Both the position numbers and the translations under genes were made by a program. From an uncultured Oscillospiraceae bacterium (GTDB lineage: Bacteria > Bacillota > Clostridia > Oscillospirales > Oscillospiraceae), in the NCBI GenBank assembly GCA_910588045.1, contig CAJUPS010000045.1, positions 1 through 27,085 on the forward strand: 27,085 nt of DNA, written 5' to 3'. Below, piece by piece: positions 15,684-23,045 of this stretch. Numbering within the stretch: the first letter of the stretch is position 1; each line of letters opens with the position of its first letter. The notes beneath the pieces are model-generated. The model had not been told where the DNA came from. It did no database searches and saw nothing but the letters and a program-made list of their open reading frames with translations.

Positions 15684-15711
15684 CGGGGACGCTCCCCGCA
15701 GCTGCGATAGA

Positions 15712-15728
15712 TCCCGTCCTGGACGGGA
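15712..15728 (+). promoter_or_regulatory. Hairpin in fliH-fliI spacer
   Basis: TCCCGTCC (15712-15719) and GGACGGGA (15721-15728) form an almost loopless inverted repeat just upstream of GCGTTTTCAG and the fliI ribosome site (AAAGGA). It could be a weak terminator or attenuator, or an RNA-processing point that alters fliI output. The T-run is only four bases, so read-through is expected. Confidence 0.35.
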
Positions 15729-15750
15729 GCGTTTTCAGAAAGGACGAGAT

Positions 15751-17052
15751 ATGTTCCGCGAGATGATCGGTCAGATCCGGACGGCGGAGACCATGAGCCG
15801 CACCGGGAAAATTGAAAATATCGTGGGCATGTCCATTGAGGCCTCCGGCGGCCGGGCCGCCATCGGCGACATCTGCCGGATCTACTCCAACGAGTCGGGA
15901 GGCCAGATCCCCGCCGAGGTGGTGGGGTTCAAAAACGACCATATTCTACTCATGCCCTATGCTAATATGAGTGGGATCAGCGCGGGCAACTTTGTCCGCA
16001 ACACCGGCAAGCGTCTGACGCTGCCGGTGGGCCCCTTTCTCCGGGGGAGGGTCATCAACGCCCTGGGACAGCCCATCGACGGGCTGGAGCCCTTCGGGCG
16101 GGGGGACACCTTCTCCATCGACTCCGGGTACATAAATCCCATGACGCGCCCCCCCATCCGGGAGCGGATGGAGTTCGGGGTCAAGGCCATCGACAGCCTG
16201 CTGACCATCGGCAAGGGCCAGCGTATCGGCATCTTCGCCGGGTCCGGCGTGGGGAAGTCCACGCTGCTGGGGATGATCGCCAAGAACGTGAAGGCGGACA
16301 TCAACGTCATCGCCCTGGTGGGCGAGCGTGGCCGCGAGGTGCTGGAGTTCATCCAGAAGGACTTGGGCGAGGAGGGGATGCGCCGCTCCATCCTGGTGGT
16401 GGCCACCTCCGATCAGCCCGCCATGCTGCGGATGAAGTGCCCCAGCGTGGCCACCAGCATTGCCGAGTATTTCCGGGACCAGGGGTACGACGTGCTGCTG
16501 ATGATGGACTCCCTGACCCGTTTCGCCATGGCCCAGCGGGAGATCGGGCTGGCCATCGGCGAGCCGCCGGTGGCGCGGGGGTACACGCCCTCCATGTACG
16601 CCGAAATGCCCAAGCTCCTGGAGCGCAGCGGAAATTTCGAGAAGGGCTCCATTACGGGGGTCTACACGGTCCTGGTGGAGGGCGACGACACCAACGAGCC
16701 GATTGCGGACACGGTCCGCGGCATCCTGGACGGCCACATCGTGCTCTCCCGGCAGCTGGCCAACGCCAACCACTTCCCCGCCATCGACGTGGGGGCGAGC
16801 ATCTCCCGTCTGATGGTGGAAATCGTTACGCCGGAACACCGGCAGCTGGCCGGGAAGCTCAGGGACGTGATGAGCGTATATGAGAAGAATGCGGACCTGG
16901 TCTCCATCGGCGCGTACAAGTCCGGGACCAACCCGAAGCTGGACCACGCCCTGGGGAAGATCGACGGCATCAACGACTTTCTGATGCAGGGCATCAACGA
17001 GAGCTTTTCTTACGACGAGAGCCTGGAGCTGCTGCGAAGGCTCATGCGCTGA
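15751..17052 (+). CDS. fliI: Flagellum-specific export ATPase FliI
   Basis: This encodes a 433-residue protein of usual length. It hydrolyses ATP at the export gate to unload chaperone-substrate complexes. Walker A is AGSGVGKS (163-170), followed by VALVGERGREV. The Walker B strand VLLMMDS is near 248-254, with D253. LTRFAMAQREIGLAIGEPP is the F1-beta-like signature of FliI. RBS AAAGGA is 6 bases before ATG 15751. It is followed closely by fliJ. Confidence 0.96.
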   Translation: MFREMIGQIRTAETMSRTGKIENIVGMSIEASGGRAAIGDICRIYSNESGGQIPAEVVGFKNDHILLMPYANMSGISAGNFVRNTGKRLTLPVGPFLRGRVINALGQPIDGLEPFGRGDTFSIDSGYINPMTRPPIRERMEFGVKAIDSLLTIGKGQRIGIFAGSGVGKSTLLGMIAKNVKADINVIALVGERGREVLEFIQKDLGEEGMRRSILVVATSDQPAMLRMKCPSVATSIAEYFRDQGYDVLLMMDSLTRFAMAQREIGLAIGEPPVARGYTPSMYAEMPKLLERSGNFEKGSITGVYTVLVEGDDTNEPIADTVRGILDGHIVLSRQLANANHFPAIDVGASISRLMVEIVTPEHRQLAGKLRDVMSVYEKNADLVSIGAYKSGTNPKLDHALGKIDGINDFLMQGINESFSYDESLELLRRLMR

Positions 17053-17073
17053 CGGATACGGGGGAGAGGACCC

Positions 17074-17526
17074 ATGAAGAAATTCCGATTTTCTCTGGAG
17101 ACGGTTCTGGAATACAAGCAGCAGGTTTTGGAGACTCTCCAGACCGAGCACGGGGCCATCCTGGCCCGGGTGCGGGAGCAGGAAAAGCACATCGAGGAGC
17201 TGGAGGCGGCCTACCGGGCGCTGAGCCACGAGTTCAACCGCCGGAAGGAGGAGGGCCTGACCATTCTGGACGCCCTCAAGTACGAGCAGTACCTGCGCTC
17301 CTCGGAGCGCCAGATCGAGGAGGCATACGAGCACCTCCGGCAGCTCCAGAAGCAGGCGGAGAAGAAGCGGGCCGAGGTGGTGGAGGCCAAGAAGGAGACG
17401 TCCTCCATCGAAAAACTCCGGGAGAAGAAGCTGGAGGGCTACAACAAGGCGATCCAGAAGAGCGAGGAAGCGCTCATCGACGAGTTTGTGACCACCAAGC
17501 GCATCATGGAGGCCCAGAGCGCATAA
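17074..17526 (+). CDS. fliJ: Flagellar export protein FliJ
   Basis: This encodes a 150-residue, wholly helical coiled-coil protein starting KKFRFSLETVLEYKQQVLE, a typical FliJ opening. FliJ acts as the stalk in the FliI ATPase ring and recycles chaperones. GGAGAGG precedes ATG 17074. It lies 21 bases after fliI. Confidence 0.92.
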   Translation: MKKFRFSLETVLEYKQQVLETLQTEHGAILARVREQEKHIEELEAAYRALSHEFNRRKEEGLTILDALKYEQYLRSSERQIEEAYEHLRQLQKQAEKKRAEVVEAKKETSSIEKLREKKLEGYNKAIQKSEEALIDEFVTTKRIMEAQSA

Positions 17527-17531
17527 GGTTG

Positions 17532-17558
17532 TGAGCACCGCCCCGCGGGGCGTTCTCA
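17532..17558 (+). terminator. Weak hairpin after fliJ
   Basis: A 14-base perfect palindrome CGCCCCGCGGGGCG (17539-17552) is flanked by TGAG/CTCA. No T-run follows, so it may only thin out transcription or protect the RNA end. The remaining ~170 bases up to the next gene hold small hairpins (such as GCGGCGGAAAGCCGC) but no gene I can support. Confidence 0.3.
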
Positions 17559-17731
17559 GGATAAGGTACATAGTATAGTTCAGTGGATGAACAGGAAAGG
17601 TGGTGAGGCCGGTCTCAGGCGCAGTTCCCATTCCAGAAGGGAGGGGAGGTGAGCGGGCAAGGCGGCGGAAAGCCGCTCGGAAACGACTTACCCACGCGGA
17701 TGCGCGGAGCAACGACGAAGGAGAAGAAAGT

Positions 17732-18784
17732 ATGGAGTTCAACGCCCTGGCAAACGGCATTTATGCCAACATCAACAGCACCGTCCGCCTTTCCCGGGAG
17801 GGAACGCTGGAGGTCCTTGGCCGCGACGAATTTCTGAAGGAAGCGGAGCGGGCCTGGAACGAGGCGGCGGGGAAACGCGCGGAGGATAAGCTCTACGCGG
17901 GCAGCGAGACCCGGACAGTCCTCTCGGACGCGGAAATTGCCGTGCTGCGCAACAAGTACGACGTGCGGAACATGTCCGACGAGCAGTACGACGCCTTCCT
18001 GGACGATCTGGCGGACATGGGAGCGATCTCCCGGCAGGAAAAGAGGCTCCTGGGCTACAACGGCAACGTCGTGGTGGCCTATCCGGACGAAAACGGCGAG
18101 GCAGTCTCACGGAATCTCGATATTTACAGCGCGTGGGACTGGCAGGGAAAAGACGCGCCCGCTTTCAAGCGGGAGGATGCCAACGGAGACATCCTGCGGT
18201 GGGTTGCCGACAGGCTCAAGTGGAACCCGGTGGCGATGACCGCGGCGCAGCGGAAGAACGAGGCGGCGGAGATCGACCTGTTCGAGAACCTCTCCGCGAT
18301 CCTGGCGCGTATGACGGGCACGCAGCCGGTCAAGGCGCAGGAGAGCGGCGCGGCGGACGGGGAAGAGAAACCTAATCTGGTCGATGAGATCGCGAACCCG
18401 GACAGCGCCTTCTACCAGGATATGTTCCAGCGGATCCGACTCCAGCTGGAACAGAGCGAGGAGGAGAAGAAAAAGCAGGCCATCATCGACGCCCTGGACG
18501 CCATCCTGGAGGGGATGCGCTCCACCGACCGGACGGTCCCCAGGCGGAAGGACATGGCCACCTCCATGGCAAACCTGTCCAAGGAAATCAGCGAGCTGGA
18601 TAAGGAGGACCCCCGGCGGAAGGAGCTGGACCTGTTCCGGCAGCGGCTCAACCAGCTGGGCATCTTCGTGGACCTGGACCTGGGCGTCAAGGGGAGCGAG
18701 GACAAGACGTGGCAGACCCTGACCCAGCAGCTCATCAGCGAGGAGAACAGCACATTCGACCCCAGCATTTTTGACCTTATTTAA
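17732..18784 (+). CDS. Unrecognised protein between fliJ and fliK
   Basis: This encodes a 350-residue protein I do not recognise. ATG 17732 is chosen for AAGGAG at 17718-17723; the frame is open upstream to 17600, but that part is arginine-rich spacer translation. It has no signal peptide and no membrane helix. Residues 72-108 (KYDVRNMSDEQYDAFLDDLA then MGAISRQEKRLLGY) form a helix-turn-helix-like pair of motifs that I vaguely recall in other uncharacterised Clostridia proteins. The second half (about 225-310) is highly charged and likely coiled coil. It begins FNALANGIYANINSTV, slightly like rod/hook export N-termini, but lacks their NNIANxNTxGY motif. Other Clostridia often have MotE (an MgtE-N-like coiled-coil chaperone) in this slot; this protein does not look like it. 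The position inside the operon implies a flagellar role. Confidence 0.85.
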   Translation: MEFNALANGIYANINSTVRLSREGTLEVLGRDEFLKEAERAWNEAAGKRAEDKLYAGSETRTVLSDAEIAVLRNKYDVRNMSDEQYDAFLDDLADMGAISRQEKRLLGYNGNVVVAYPDENGEAVSRNLDIYSAWDWQGKDAPAFKREDANGDILRWVADRLKWNPVAMTAAQRKNEAAEIDLFENLSAILARMTGTQPVKAQESGAADGEEKPNLVDEIANPDSAFYQDMFQRIRLQLEQSEEEKKKQAIIDALDAILEGMRSTDRTVPRRKDMATSMANLSKEISELDKEDPRRKELDLFRQRLNQLGIFVDLDLGVKGSEDKTWQTLTQQLISEENSTFDPSIFDLI

Positions 18785-18808
18785 GCAGAAACGAGGTGAA
18801 GACAGACA

Positions 18809-19951
18809 GTGACGACAGTAGAAAACGCATTGCTGAAACAGATGCAGAAATTGGCCAGTACCATGACCGCCATGCAGGGCGCGGCCAATAAGGACAAAAA
18901 CGGCCAGAACGCCGTCAGCTTCCAGGAGATGCTCCAGCAGTCCGGCAGCAAGACCTCCAACGTCTCCGAGAGCAGCAAGGAGCCGCAGGACAAGCCCCTC
19001 AAGGAGGTCGAGGAGGCCGTGGAGGAGGCCAAGAACCCCGCCCTTCCCGGTAAGGAGAAGGAGGAGCTGAAAGCCGAGAACCTCACCGGCAACCCCAACG
19101 CCGTGGCTGTGATGGACCTGTTCCGTCCCGAGATCGTGGAGACCATGGAGACCGTGGAGACCGTGGTCAACCCCATTCCCCAGGAGACGGTGGAGGGTGC
19201 GGCCATGGACCTGGGGGAGCAGGCCCCTGAGATGGAGGCCAACGTGGACGCCGGGATCGGCGCGGAGGTCTCCATGGGGCAGCAGTCCGACAGCTTCCAG
19301 CAGGCCATGGAGGAGCCCGCCCAGCAGACCGTGGAAAATCCCCAGACCCAGCAGACGGCCCCCGAGCAGCCCGTACAGCAGGAGAAGCAGGTGGAGGGCG
19401 ACGTGGAGGTCCACGTGGAGCGGGACGAGGGCGAGGAGCCCACGAGCGAGGCCCCCATGGCGGAGCAGCCCGTGTTCCATGAGAGCCAGGCCGTGCCCGT
19501 GAAGGTGGGCGAGCGCTACGAGGTGGTTGACACCCAGAAGCCCGACATGGACAATCAGCTGGCCGACACCATCCGCACGGCGGTCCAGACCGGGCAGGAG
19601 CACATCGAGATCCGGCTCAATCCCCAGAACCTGGGTAGCCTGGTCATCGAGATGACCAAGGACACCGCAGGGGTGCTCCAGGTGGTGCTCCACGCGGCGA
19701 CCCCCAAGGCGGAGGGACTGCTCAACCAGCACTTAAACGGCCTGCAAAATGCACTCCAGGGCTACGGCCACGAGGAGGTCCGGCTGGAGGTCCAGCGCAA
19801 TGAGCCCGGCGAGCAGCAGCAGTTCCGTCAGGCCGATCCCGACGGGCGCGGCCAGCACCAGCAGCACCAGCAGCAGGAGCGCCGCGAGGAGCACAGCGGC
19901 GAGGAGTTTATGCAGAAGCTGCGCCTGGGACTGTTCGGCGCGGAAGAATAA
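18809..19951 (+). CDS. fliK: Hook-length control protein FliK
   Basis: This encodes a 380-residue protein. FliK is exported during hook growth, acts as a molecular ruler and switches the export gate to late substrates. The C-terminal Flg_hook domain is clear (about 250-325): HIEIRLNPQNLGSLVIEMT fits the LxPxxLGxxxV motif that contacts FlhB. The long N-terminal part (1-240) is low complexity, rich in Glu, Gln, Pro and Val, as expected for a flexible ruler. A Gln/His-rich stretch (about 345-365) precedes the end. Start GTG 18809 follows GAGGTG by 10 bases. It is followed by flgD after 19 bases. Confidence 0.92.
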   Translation: MTTVENALLKQMQKLASTMTAMQGAANKDKNGQNAVSFQEMLQQSGSKTSNVSESSKEPQDKPLKEVEEAVEEAKNPALPGKEKEELKAENLTGNPNAVAVMDLFRPEIVETMETVETVVNPIPQETVEGAAMDLGEQAPEMEANVDAGIGAEVSMGQQSDSFQQAMEEPAQQTVENPQTQQTAPEQPVQQEKQVEGDVEVHVERDEGEEPTSEAPMAEQPVFHESQAVPVKVGERYEVVDTQKPDMDNQLADTIRTAVQTGQEHIEIRLNPQNLGSLVIEMTKDTAGVLQVVLHAATPKAEGLLNQHLNGLQNALQGYGHEEVRLEVQRNEPGEQQQFRQADPDGRGQHQQHQQQERREEHSGEEFMQKLRLGLFGAEE

Positions 19952-19970
19952 TACGCGGAGGAGTGAAGCA

Positions 19971-20663
19971 ATGAGCACCAACATTTCGGATATGTTCGAG
20001 AACCCCGTGGATCTGTACGGCTACTATAACAAAGAGGCGGCGAAGGTCCAGAGCCAGTTCAGAGCCAAGACCGTGGAGCGGGACTCCGACGAGGCCAATA
20101 ACACGCTGTCCTTTCAGGATATGCTGCTGCTGATGGTCACCCAGCTCCAGAACCAGACCATTGACAACACCGCCGACACCAACGACATGATGAACCAGAT
20201 CATCCAGATGACGGTCATGCAGGCCATCACCGAGATGAGCACCAAGATGGAAGACGTGACCGAGGCCAACATCCTCGCCTACACCGCCTCCCTGGTGGGC
20301 CAGACCGTGACCCTGCCCGTCTACAACGCGAAGGGCGAGCTGGTGGGCGAGAAGGAAGGCGTGGTCACTGGCACGGGCCTGTACAACGGCCAGCGGGTCA
20401 TCTTCGTCGGCGACGAGACCTATGCACTCAACCAGATCATGGCCGTGGGCAAGCTGCCCCCGAAAAAGGACCCCGAGGGGACCGAGAAGCCCGGTGAAGG
20501 CGAAGGAGTCGAAAAGCCCGGCGAGGGCGAAGGGGTCGATAAACCCGGCGAGGGCGGAGAAGTCGATAAGCCCGGCGAGGGCGGGGACGAGGCCCCCGGA
20601 ACAGACGAGAACGGAAGCGGAACGGAAGCCGCTGAACCGACGGTCCAGGGAGCGCTGGGATAA
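19971..20663 (+). CDS. flgD: Hook cap/scaffold protein FlgD
   Basis: This encodes a 230-residue protein. FlgD caps the growing hook. The signature (LSFQDMLLLMVTQLQNQTID near 46-65, then MTVMQAITEMSTKMED) is in place. A small beta region follows (about 105-160, LVGQTVTLPV and ALNQIMAVG). The last ~65 residues form an acidic Pro/Gly/Glu tail with a four-copy 9-residue repeat, unusual for this family. ATG 19971 is preferred for GGAGGAG about 9 bases upstream; the frame is open further upstream inside fliK. Confidence 0.92.
   Translation: MSTNISDMFENPVDLYGYYNKEAAKVQSQFRAKTVERDSDEANNTLSFQDMLLLMVTQLQNQTIDNTADTNDMMNQIIQMTVMQAITEMSTKMEDVTEANILAYTASLVGQTVTLPVYNAKGELVGEKEGVVTGTGLYNGQRVIFVGDETYALNQIMAVGKLPPKKDPEGTEKPGEGEGVEKPGEGEGVDKPGEGGEVDKPGEGGDEAPGTDENGSGTEAAEPTVQGALG
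20484..20591 (+). repeat. 27-bp tandem repeat x4 in flgD tail
   Basis: Four head-to-tail units (20484, 20511, 20538, 20565) encode EKPGEGEGV, EKPGEGEGV, DKPGEGGEV and DKPGEGGDE. The copies are similar in DNA as well as protein, so copy number may vary between strains by slippage or recombination. Confidence 0.9.
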
Positions 20664-20704
20664 ACATCCCGTCCTGCATCCCGCCGGAAAGAGGATGAGA
20701 GAGT

Positions 20705-21103
20705 ATGGCAGAGTATCGGATCACACCCATAGACCGGACGGCACAGGTGGAGCAGGTGCAGCCGGTTCGCCGCAGGGAAGCGGGAAGCCAGTTCGGCTCT
20801 ATGCTCCAACGGGAGATCCAGAGCGCCGCTCCGGCACAGGAGAGCTTTTCCGTGGCCTTTTCCAAGCACGCAAAGGCCCGGGCCGAGGAGCGGGGCATCG
20901 AGGTGACCCCCACATTGATGGACCAGCTGGCAGACAGCGTGGAGCGGGCCAGCGCCAAGGGCGCCACCAATATCCTGGCCTTTGACGCTACGCGGGCGTT
21001 CATCATCAACATCCCCCACGGGCGGGTGATCACCACCATGTCTCAGGAGGAGATGCAGGAGAACATTTTCACCAACATAGACGGCGCCGTTCTTCTCAAA
21101 TAA
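20705..21103 (+). CDS. Flagellar operon protein, TIGR02530 family
   Basis: This encodes a 132-residue protein matching the 'flagellar operon protein' family TIGR02530. Typical landmarks are FSKHAKARAEERGIEV (residues 52-67), AFIINIPHGRVITT and the C-terminal FTNIDGAVLL. The family is regularly found between flgD and flgE in Firmicutes and related bacteria. Its function is not established; a hook-assembly role is inferred from position. AGAGG lies about 10 bases before ATG 20705. Confidence 0.88.
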   Translation: MAEYRITPIDRTAQVEQVQPVRRREAGSQFGSMLQREIQSAAPAQESFSVAFSKHAKARAEERGIEVTPTLMDQLADSVERASAKGATNILAFDATRAFIINIPHGRVITTMSQEEMQENIFTNIDGAVLLK

Positions 21104-21193
21104 GAAAGAGCAGGACCTTTTCAGGATGCTTTGCCCCTCTGTCCGATTGACAGGGGAGCGGCGGCGCTAACAGTAAAAGGAGAATTTGATCGC

Positions 21194-22513
21194 ATGACTG
21201 GTGCAATGTATGCCGCCATCGGCGGCCTCAAGACCCATATGACCAACCTCAACGTGATCGGCAACAACATTGCCAACGTGAACACCACCGCCTACAAGGC
21301 GCAGCGGATGATCTTCCAGGAGTCCCTCTACACCACCCGCCGGGCGGGCAGCGACGGCACCGCCATCCGGGGCGGCAACACCCCCTCCCAGATCGGCTAC
21401 GGCGCACAGGTGGGCTCCATCGACCTGAATATGTCCCCCGGCACCTTCAACCCCACCGGCTGGGGCCTGGACTGCATGATCGACGGCGACGGCTTTTTCA
21501 TGGTGGGAACAAAGGATATGGTGCTTGACAGTGGCGACGTGTATAACCGCGCCATGTTGACCCGGGCGGGTGACTTCGACATCGATCCCAAGGGATATAT
21601 TACCGACGGCCAGGGCAACGTTGTCTTTGGATTTGCTATGGTGCAGAATCCCGACTATGTGGAGGGTGCGACGGATGCAGCGATTGCTGCTGCGGGGGAT
21701 AAAAACATTGTTGATAAGTTGATTCTCAGTACCCAGCTGGTGCCCCTGCGTGTGCCTTTGAAGGCTGTGGAGCCTACAGAGGCCAACGGTGGGATCATGG
21801 CCAACGGAGACCGCAGATGGGAAGCGGGCGACCCGGTATATGACGTGCTGGGTGGTTATCCAGATGCCGGAGCGAACGGGGTCCAGAGCAACGAGCGGAA
21901 GAATGTGTCCCTTGCCAACCGGGATTTTTATGATCCGGAAACGGGAGAACTTCTGCTTGACAATCTTCCCGCCGGTACAGGCGGCGCAGTTGGTGCGGAC
22001 GGTGCAGCCCCTGAGACGATGACTGCCTATACCGGTCCCATTCCTAATTTGGAGGACCAGAAGGCCAATCTTGAGAGCCTGAGTGTCAACGAAAACGGTG
22101 CCATCATCGGCACTGCCGACAACGGCGATACTGTGGTGGTGGGCTACATCGCCATCGCCCAGGTGACGTCCCCCAACGGCGTGACCCACACCGGCGGTCC
22201 CTACTACAAGGCTCAGGAGGGCGCAGGTGATGTAACTGTGGGTGTTGCGGGCGGTATCTTCCCGAACGGAACCTATCTGAACAACGCCAAGCCGACGGGA
22301 GAAGGTGATGACGCCTACTCTCCCGAGCTCCAGAACCTGCTGGGCCAGATGAAGTCCATCAAGGTCCAGGGCAGCGGCCTGGAGGCGTCCACCGCCGACG
22401 TGGCCACGGAGTTCGCCAACATGATCGTCACCCAGCGCGGCTATCAGGCCAACACCCGCATCGTCACCGTCACCGACTCCATGCTGGAGGAACTGGTGAA
22501 CATGAAGCGCTAA
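21194..22513 (+). CDS. flgE: Flagellar hook protein FlgE
   Basis: This encodes a 439-residue protein that forms the hook. The N-terminal motif (GGLKTHMTNLNVIGNNIANV then NTTAYKAQR) and the C-terminal helix (EFANMIVTQRGYQANTRIVT, ending DSMLEELVNMKR) define the rod/hook family; the TLNGDG-like DCMIDGDGFFMVG follows the N-domain. The central part (about 140-355, nt 21610-22260) is Gly/Asp/Asn rich and uses more A/T-ending codons than the ends, suggesting an exchanged outer domain. ATG 21194 follows AAAAGGAG; an upstream in-frame extension is spacer. The stop overlaps copy B of the dispersed repeat. Confidence 0.93.
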   Translation: MTGAMYAAIGGLKTHMTNLNVIGNNIANVNTTAYKAQRMIFQESLYTTRRAGSDGTAIRGGNTPSQIGYGAQVGSIDLNMSPGTFNPTGWGLDCMIDGDGFFMVGTKDMVLDSGDVYNRAMLTRAGDFDIDPKGYITDGQGNVVFGFAMVQNPDYVEGATDAAIAAAGDKNIVDKLILSTQLVPLRVPLKAVEPTEANGGIMANGDRRWEAGDPVYDVLGGYPDAGANGVQSNERKNVSLANRDFYDPETGELLLDNLPAGTGGAVGADGAAPETMTAYTGPIPNLEDQKANLESLSVNENGAIIGTADNGDTVVVGYIAIAQVTSPNGVTHTGGPYYKAQEGAGDVTVGVAGGIFPNGTYLNNAKPTGEGDDAYSPELQNLLGQMKSIKVQGSGLEASTADVATEFANMIVTQRGYQANTRIVTVTDSMLEELVNMKR

Positions 22514-22600
22514 TACTTTTTCTTGAAAGAAAAAGTATTCAAAAAGAACTTTAACACGGGCCTAAAGCTGTTGCTATTCCTGGATTTCTGCCCGGTAACG
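22512..22600 (+). repeat. Dispersed hairpin repeat, copy B
   Basis: It begins with a perfect 13-bp inverted repeat (AATACTTTTTCTT, GA, AAGAAAAAGTATT; 22512-22539), then one extra C and 60 bases that match copy A at 52 positions. Two stem positions differ from copy A on both arms together (G-C to A-T, T-A to A-T), so pairing is kept. It overlaps the flgE stop. The rest of the 195-base gap before flbD holds a GC-rich hairpin. Confidence 0.8.
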
Positions 22601-22662
22601 TGGAGAAAGGCTTAATCGGGGAACAGTATAGGGCCCGCAGTCCCGGTAAGAAATGACAGAGC

Positions 22663-22690
22663 CCCCCGGCCGCCGTGCGGCGGCCGGGGG
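22663..22690 (+). promoter_or_regulatory. Strong hairpin before flbD
   Basis: CCCCCGGCCGCC (22663-22674) pairs perfectly with GGCGGCCGGGGG (22679-22690), loop GTGC. It ends 3 bases before the flbD ribosome-site region (AAAGGAG, 22694-22700). There is no T-run. So close to the ribosome site, it may affect flbD translation or protect a processed mRNA end. Confidence 0.45.
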
Positions 22691-22708
22691 AGAAGAAAGG
22701 AGTATGCC

Positions 22709-22924
22709 ATGATCGTGCTGACCAAACGGAACAACGAGAGGTTTCTCGTCAACCACAACCAGATCGAGAGCATTGAGATGATTCCGGAGTCCAAAATCGT
22801 CATGATGAACCGGGATTATTTCATCGTCAAGGAGACCCCCGAGGACATCATCAAGAAGATTCAGGACTATAACGCCAAGGTGCAGGACGTCCACCGGATC
22901 ATTACCGTGACCGACAGGCGCTGA
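22709..22924 (+). CDS. flbD: FlbD/SwrD-family flagellar protein
   Basis: This encodes a 71-residue protein of the small FlbD family (SwrD in B. subtilis, where it raises motor torque for swarming). Opening MIVLTKRNNERFLVNHNQIE and FIVKETPEDIIKKI match the family across its full length. It is soluble, with a beta start and helical end. AAAGGAG lies about 8 bases before the ATG. It is next to motAB, in line with a stator role; the exact mechanism is not known. Confidence 0.92.
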   Translation: MIVLTKRNNERFLVNHNQIESIEMIPESKIVMMNRDYFIVKETPEDIIKKIQDYNAKVQDVHRIITVTDRR

Positions 22925-23045
22925 CGTGCCCGCGGGGGCGCGTTTGAGGAGCGTTGAGAGCCGGAGGCTTTGGACGGGCCTCCAATGCGCCCTGCGAGAG
23001 AACGATCTCTCCCCTGCGGGGGAGTTAAAATGGGTGAGAAAAGAT

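Noticed and set aside
17600..17731. N-terminal extension of the unknown gene from GTG 17600
   Set aside because: It encodes an Arg-rich, non-conserved-looking stretch over a hairpin-rich spacer; ATG 17732 has a strong AAGGAG.
15946..17760. Minus-strand open frame of ~600 codons opposite fliI-fliJ
   Set aside because: It spans two well-defined genes and their spacer, and has no known domain.
18107..19732. Minus-strand open frame of ~540 codons opposite the unknown gene and fliK
   Set aside because: Leu/His/Gly-rich shadow; the plus strand has the strong start signals and the Flg_hook motif.
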